A stretch of DNA of 26,270 nt from a virus, in IMG/VR virus record IMGVR_UViG_3300048833_000771, positions 1 to 26,270 of that record, one strand, 5' to 3'. The position numbers and the translations under genes were made by a program. Under the pieces are notes generated by a model, which made no database searches, had not been told where the DNA came from, and worked only from the letters and a program-made list of their open reading frames with translations. Every line of letters begins with the position of its first letter. Position 1 is the stretch's first letter. This document shows positions 23,103 to 26,270 of this stretch, piece by piece.

Positions 23103-24365
23103 ATGGCAAGCCACGTACCGGCTGGGGTGCATTTCTCGCCCGAAATCAAGGCCAAGGCCATCGAGATGTTCGCCGCTGGGCATCAGGCCAAGGAAGTCGC
23201 CGAAGCCCTCGGCATCGGGACGAGCGGAACCGAGCGGCTGCGGCGCCGCTGGCGGGCTGGCCTGGTGACCACGCCCGATGTTGAAGAGGCGCCACCGGAG
23301 GCCGCGCGGCGCGAGGTTCATGATGCCGCCTTCTGGCGCAAGCAGGCCGCGGCCACGGCAAAGGATCTCGCCGCCGCCGAGCACCTCGCCGAGGAACTGG
23401 CCGGCATCCGGGGCATGCGCGTTGAGATTCCCGACTGGCTCCTGCGCTCCACCGAGAGCCGCAAGGGCAAATCCGTCATCGGTGCCCTGACCTCCGACGT
23501 GCATATGGGCGAGGTGATCGACGCCGAGGAAATCCTCGGGATCAACGCCTATAACCCCGACATCAGCCGGGCGCGGATGCAGCGCTATTTCGAGGCGGTG
23601 TGCACCGTGGGAACGCGGTGGGCGGCCGATACCGAATGCGAGGGCGTGCTGCTTGCCATGGCCGGAGATCTGATCTCCGGCGACATCCATGATGAGCTGC
23701 GCATGACCAACGCGCTCACCGCCCATGAGCAGGTTTCCGCGGTGGTGGGGGTCTATGCGGCCGGCCTGCGCATGCTGCTGGAAGCCTATCCCCGGGTCCA
23801 TGTCGTCGGCGTGCCGGGAAACCATGGGCGAACCACGCACAAGCCGACGGCCAAGCTCTATTCGCGGCTGAGCTACGACATTCTCGCGGTGTCGATGCTG
23901 GCCGAGCAGTTCCGGGATGAGCCCCGGGTGACGTTCCAATATGGCCGGGCAAAGGACCAGATCACGCCCGTCTTCGGGCGCACGGTGTTCACCACGCACG
24001 GGGACAAGATCGGCACCCGGGGTGGCATGGGCTTCGCCGGCCCGATGCTCCCCATTGTGCGCGGCACCAAGAAGATCAGCGAGCAGCAGGCTTCTATCGG
24101 CCGGCGGCCGGACCTGATCCAGCATGGCCACTATCACACCTCGGGCGCGCCGGGGAGCGTGCTGGCGAATGGCAGCGTGCCCGGCTATGCCGAGTTCGCC
24201 GACGACATCCGCGCGGTGGTCGAGCCGCCCCAGCAGTGGGTCTATCTGCTCCATTCGAAATGGTTCCTGCGGGAACGGGCCTCGATCCAGCTCGAAGCCC
24301 CCAGCGTGCCGGACAAGCCCAAGGTGCGGGTGCCGGCGGGATTCCGGGAGACGGCGGATGCTTAA
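23103..24365 (+). CDS. Metallophosphoesterase with N-terminal helix-turn-helix
   Basis: This 420-aa protein starts at ATG 23103 behind GCGGAG. Residues 10-45 form a helix-turn-helix (EMFAAGHQAKEVAEALGIGT) like those of phage-encoded DNA-binding proteins. The metallophosphoesterase core carries SDVHMGE (Asp-x-His), MAGDLISGDIHDE, VPGNHGRTTHK, FTTHGDK and IQHGHYHTSG, that is, all five metal-binding blocks. It should hydrolyse phosphodiesters, possibly DNA ends or cyclic nucleotides; the substrate is unknown. It is followed by DUF1937 with an 8-bp overlap, a pairing seen in other alphaproteobacterial phages as far as I recall. Confidence 0.85.
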   Translation: MASHVPAGVHFSPEIKAKAIEMFAAGHQAKEVAEALGIGTSGTERLRRRWRAGLVTTPDVEEAPPEAARREVHDAAFWRKQAAATAKDLAAAEHLAEELAGIRGMRVEIPDWLLRSTESRKGKSVIGALTSDVHMGEVIDAEEILGINAYNPDISRARMQRYFEAVCTVGTRWAADTECEGVLLAMAGDLISGDIHDELRMTNALTAHEQVSAVVGVYAAGLRMLLEAYPRVHVVGVPGNHGRTTHKPTAKLYSRLSYDILAVSMLAEQFRDEPRVTFQYGRAKDQITPVFGRTVFTTHGDKIGTRGGMGFAGPMLPIVRGTKKISEQQASIGRRPDLIQHGHYHTSGAPGSVLANGSVPGYAEFADDIRAVVEPPQQWVYLLHSKWFLRERASIQLEAPSVPDKPKVRVPAGFRETADA

Positions 24366-24738
24366 GCTCGACGCGCCGGCGCTTGTGCAGATGACCAGCG
24401 GCTCCGGCTACTGGTACTTGGCGACGGCCTATTCCAAGCACCCGGCGGGCCTGGATGCGGCCCATGAGATGGCCTGCCGCGCCGTGGGCGCCCTCCGGTC
24501 TCTCGGGGTGGTGGCGTTCTCGCCGATCGCTCACTGGCATCCCGTCGGCCGGCTGCTGGGCATCGATCCTCTCGACCACGATCTCTGGATGCAGATCGAC
24601 AAGCCGATGATGGAAGGCGCCGAGGGGCTGATCGTGCTGTTCTCGCCGGGCTGGCAAGCGAGCCGCGGCATCGCGGTGGAAATCGAATTCTTCCGGGAAT
24701 CCTGCCTGCCAATCTATGGGATGCCCCATGCCGGATGA
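24358..24738 (+). CDS. DUF1937 family protein (nucleoside-deoxyribosyltransferase-like fold)
   Basis: This 126-aa protein starts at ATG 24358, overlapping the phosphoesterase end by 8 bp. Family features are YWYLATAYSKHPAGLDAA, VVAFSPIAHWHPVG, LDHDLWMQIDKPMMEGAEGL and the end SRGIAVEIEFFRES. These resemble nucleoside 2-deoxyribosyltransferases: a nucleotide-binding YLATPYS-like strand, the SPIAH loop, and the catalytic-type Glu in the last helix. A role in nucleotide or base metabolism is inferred. It overlaps the next gene by 11 bp. Confidence 0.82.
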   Translation: MLKLDAPALVQMTSGSGYWYLATAYSKHPAGLDAAHEMACRAVGALRSLGVVAFSPIAHWHPVGRLLGIDPLDHDLWMQIDKPMMEGAEGLIVLFSPGWQASRGIAVEIEFFRESCLPIYGMPHAG

Positions 24739-24943
24739 GTGGATCATCCGGGACCCGGCGACCGGCCTGGTGATGGTCGGGAGAGGGCACAACCTCGTGC
24801 ATGACGACGTGCAGGGGCTTCTCGCGCTGGCCGCGCTGCTGATCCGTGCCGCCTATGAGGTTGGGAAGGGCGAGCACGACGCCGCGCCCATGCCGGCCTC
24901 AGAATGGGAGCCGGGCTTTCTCAAGATAATTGCCGACGCCTGA
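24728..24943 (+). CDS. Small hypothetical phage protein
   Basis: This 71-aa acidic protein (MPDEWIIRDPATGLVMVGRG, ending EWEPGFLKIIADA) is the last gene of the late plus-strand run. A mixed strand-helix pattern is visible, with no recognised domain. The start lies inside the end of the DUF1937 gene. The strong terminator follows 60 bases later. Confidence 0.6.
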   Translation: MPDEWIIRDPATGLVMVGRGHNLVHDDVQGLLALAALLIRAAYEVGKGEHDAAPMPASEWEPGFLKIIADA

Positions 24944-25003
24944 CATTCGCGCTGAGCGCGGTTCGCCGCCGGGACGCCTCCCGGTCTAAGCACCCGTCAA
25001 CTC

Positions 25004-25037
25004 GCCCCGCCGGCCGAAAGGTCGCGCGGGGCTTTTT
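25004..25037 (+). terminator. Strong Rho-independent terminator of the late operon
   Basis: The stem GCCCCGCCGGCC / GGTCGCGCGGGGC pairs over 12 positions with one bulged C and one G-T pair, closed by a GAAA tetraloop and followed by TTTTT. It is the best terminator in the window and ends transcription from the head, tail and lysis genes. A minus-strand gene ends just beyond it. Confidence 0.88.
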
Positions 25038-25039
25038 CG

Positions 25040-25243
25040 TCATATCTCCCCGGCACGAATCTTGGCGGCGACCTTGAGCGTTGCGCGCCAGCAGCCACTT
25101 ACCAGTTTCATCTGGTCGACCTTCCCATCAGGTCCGCGGGCGGCATCGAAAAGCGCCTGATCTCCCGACTTCAACAGATCCTCGATGATCTTGACCGCTT
25201 CGTCGTGCGCGGCGTCCTTGATCATGGTCGGTTCTGATTCCAC
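25040..25243 (-). CDS. Small helical hypothetical protein, GTG start
   Basis: This 67-aa protein uses GTG 25241-25243, which has GGAGG seven bases upstream. A downstream ATG lacks a site. The sequence is helical and charged (HDEAVKIIEDLLKSGDQALF, then MKLVSGCWRATLKVAAKIRA). No family is recognised. It is convergent with the late operon and divergent from the zinc-ribbon gene. Confidence 0.6.
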   Translation of the reverse strand: MESEPTMIKDAAHDEAVKIIEDLLKSGDQALFDAARGPDGKVDQMKLVSGCWRATLKVAAKIRAGEI

Positions 25244-25255
25244 GTGTCGCCTCCG

Positions 25256-25283
25256 TTGTCGTCTGACTTCGTGATCCTATACT
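25256..25283 (+). promoter_or_regulatory. Sigma-70-like promoter giving a leaderless start
   Basis: TTGTCG (25256-25261), a 16-bp spacer and TATACT (25278-25283) form a good -35/-10 pair. The expected transcription start falls at about the A of the ATG at 25290. No ribosome-binding site lies between, so the mRNA would be leaderless. It is predicted by eye only. Confidence 0.5.
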
Positions 25284-25289
25284 GTCGGC

Positions 25290-25535
25290 ATGGCCTCATC
25301 CAACGGCACCCTCGGCGAGTGCATCGCCCTCGGCTACGGCATCCGGGCAACCTGCCTGGCGTGCTGGCACGCACGTGAGCTTGATCTGCCGGCGCTCGCT
25401 GCGCGCCTTGGGCCGGATCACGGCGCCCTGCATGACGATCTCGTTCCCCGCCTGCGGTGCGCCAAATGCGGCAGCAAACGGATCGCGATCACGGCGCTGC
25501 CGCCTGACGTGCCGACCTGGGGCGGGGCTACTTGA
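25290..25535 (+). CDS. Small zinc-ribbon protein
   Basis: This 81-aa protein has two Cys pairs, Cys22-x2-Cys25 (ATCLACWH) and Cys57-x2-Cys60 (RCAKCGSKRI), separated by an amphipathic segment with LDLPALAARLGPDHG. This is a typical zinc-ribbon layout and, from memory, recurs in prophages and chromosomes of Rhizobiales. It has no Shine-Dalgarno sequence but a promoter placed for leaderless expression. Nucleic-acid binding or protein contact is inferred. Its 3' end overlaps by 8 bp the opposite-strand gene. Confidence 0.68.
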   Translation: MASSNGTLGECIALGYGIRATCLACWHARELDLPALAARLGPDHGALHDDLVPRLRCAKCGSKRIAITALPPDVPTWGGAT

Positions 25536-25710
25536 TCGTAATCGCGATGGGGCGTCCAGAGGCCTCGCCAGAAGCGGCGAAGCTGATGACCTGCGCCATC
25601 GTCAGCTCGTGATGCCCGACCAGCGTCAGGCCGGGGATATCGGCCGGCTGAACATTGTAGCCGGCCGCGCGCAGCTTCGTGACGGCTTCCGAAAATGCTG
25701 ACTGCGTCAT
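25528..25710 (-). CDS. Small hypothetical protein
   Basis: This 60-aa protein (MTQSAFSEAVTKLRAAGYNV, then LVGHHELTMAQVISFAASG) has two helices with a short beta-like middle and no recognised domain. It starts 3 bases after the stop of the next upstream gene, in a minus-strand operon that enters from the right edge. Confidence 0.5.
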   Translation of the reverse strand: MTQSAFSEAVTKLRAAGYNVQPADIPGLTLVGHHELTMAQVISFAASGEASGRPIAITIK

Positions 25711-25713
25711 CTG

Positions 25714-25929
25714 TCACTCCTCAACGTTCGGGTGGAGAATGGCGCGCACCTCGTTTATGCGCTTCTCCATCAAACCGTAAAGCGCCTCGATCAAAACCAA
25801 TTCCTCCCGGTCGGTTAGGCCGCTGCCCGGCAGTCCGTATTCTTGCAGCGTGTCCAAAAGGCCCTGTACCTCCTCCATGGATGCTGGGCGCTCTATCGGG
25901 GCTGAAGTTAGGTAGACGACATCTCCCAT
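25714..25929 (-). CDS. Small acidic hypothetical protein
   Basis: This 71-aa protein (MGDVVYLTSAPIERPASMEE, then LDTLQEYGLPGSGLTDREEL) is helical and acidic. An overlapping frame at 25721-25936 was preferred against because this one has balanced composition and tight spacing to both neighbours. The function is unknown. Confidence 0.5.
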   Translation of the reverse strand: MGDVVYLTSAPIERPASMEEVQGLLDTLQEYGLPGSGLTDREELVLIEALYGLMEKRINEVRAILHPNVEE

Positions 25930-25932
25930 CCC

Positions 25933-26148
25933 TCACTCCTCTATGTCTGGCGCAGTGAAGCGGGACGGCTCTTGCCGCTCATCCCCGCGAGCAAATACGA
26001 TCAGATCGCCCTCGGCAATCTCCCGGCGGGCGCGAGTGTCCCACCAGCGGTGAATGAAGTCCGGGCGACCAAAGGCGCGGATGGCCGATGTGTACTCGTC
26101 GCCCCGGAAGCCGACGAAGTGGACGCAGCGTCTCACTTGATCGCCCAT
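25933..26148 (-). CDS. Small conserved phage protein (VHFVGFRGDEY type)
   Basis: This 71-aa protein starts at ATG 26146-26148 (MGDQVRRCVHFVGFRGDEYT). A longer frame would overlap the upstream gene fully. The segments HFVGFRGDEYTSAIRAFGRP and DFIHRWWDTRARREIAEGD are a pattern I recall from several alphaproteobacterial prophages and chromosomes. No function is assigned. Confidence 0.62.
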   Translation of the reverse strand: MGDQVRRCVHFVGFRGDEYTSAIRAFGRPDFIHRWWDTRARREIAEGDLIVFARGDERQEPSRFTAPDIEE

Positions 26149-26270
26149 AGCCGCAGGCACTCCTCGCACATCTCGCCGGCCGGCCCGCGCTTCGGGCAGT
26201 CGGCCGGGCACTCGGGCTGCATCAGCCAGCGACAGAGGCGGCGGGCGGCGGCGATCACGCACTCAGGCAT
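26133..26270 (-). CDS. 45-aa Cys-rich small protein
   Basis: The ATG lies at the very edge of the window. The peptide MPECVIAAARRLCRWLMQPE continues with CPADCPKR and EMCEECLRLWAIK. Cys at 21/25 and 35/38 form two Cys pairs suitable for one zinc. It overlaps the next gene by 16 bp. An upstream extension cannot be excluded because the sequence ends here. Confidence 0.5.
   Translation of the reverse strand: MPECVIAAARRLCRWLMQPECPADCPKRGPAGEMCEECLRLWAIK

Noticed and set aside
25721-25936. Overlapping 71-aa minus-strand frame (MRDGRCRLPN...)
   Set aside because: It is a different frame over the gene at 25714-25929, Arg/Gly/Pro-rich and without coupling to neighbours.
1-26270. CRISPR array, tRNA, rRNA, insertion sequence or attachment-site repeats
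   Set aside because: No regularly spaced repeats, cloverleaf sequence, rRNA segment or transposase frame was seen. Att repeats cannot be judged because both edges of the window fall at genes.

Overview
The window is almost entirely one prophage (or prophage remnant) of a siphophage with HK97-type heads, in a high-GC alphaproteobacterium. The family mix points to Hyphomicrobiales/Rhizobiales, perhaps a Xanthobacteraceae-like host: a DUF5131/Gp37-68 protein, a KTEHAG-type small basic protein, an HTH-metallophosphoesterase followed by DUF1937, and a GH19 endolysin with a peptidoglycan-binding domain. That host guess rests on recalled protein families, not on a search. The window begins on the integrase stop codon and ends on a start codon, so neither attachment site can be seen. 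No tRNA, rRNA, CRISPR array or insertion sequence was seen.

Layout. (1) 1-3091, minus strand: a tightly coupled operon that reads DUF5131, a winged-helix-like protein, a 50-aa membrane peptide, three small helical or Cys-rich proteins, and a tyrosine integrase. (2) 3078-3861, plus strand: a NusG/RfaH-like antiterminator followed by two intrinsic-terminator-like hairpins. (3) 3920-6775: a run of very small coupled phage genes, a convergent lipoprotein, an HNH nuclease and a bacterioferritin-like protein. (4) 6776-6926: a G-tract and inverted-repeat region that is a candidate cos site. (5) 6990-14010: packaging and head module with small and large terminase, portal, protease, major capsid and cement-like protein. 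(6) 14058-17371: an intact SAM methyltransferase, then a chimeric ORF whose N-terminus is a glycosyltransferase and whose remainder is a TipJ/protein-J tail-tip protein. (7) 17377-21297: a tail-associated protein and a tailspike. (8) 21343-23056: lysis genes. (9) 23103-24943: phosphoesterase, DUF1937 and a small ORF, closed by a strong terminator at 25004-25037. (10) 25040-26270: small accessory ORFs on both strands.

The main observation is that this phage looks internally compacted. Three genes appear to be joined to foreign or missing N-termini: the integrase lacks the first half of its core-binding domain, the NusG-like protein lacks its first strand region, and the tail-tip protein is fused in frame to a truncated glycosyltransferase. 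The genes usually found at those places are absent: immunity repressor and replication genes, head-tail connectors, tail terminator, tail tube, tape measure and distal-tail proteins. Packaging, head, fibre and lysis genes look full length. This fits either a decaying prophage with in-frame deletions or an element that makes its own heads but needs a helper's tail. An assembly or lineage-specific artefact must be excluded first.

Other points of interest are a phage-encoded bacterioferritin that keeps all six diiron ligands but has Lys at the haem-ligating Met position, the antiterminator placed just upstream of tandem terminators, a candidate leaderless promoter at 25256-25283, and a C-terminally membrane-anchored GH19 endolysin.
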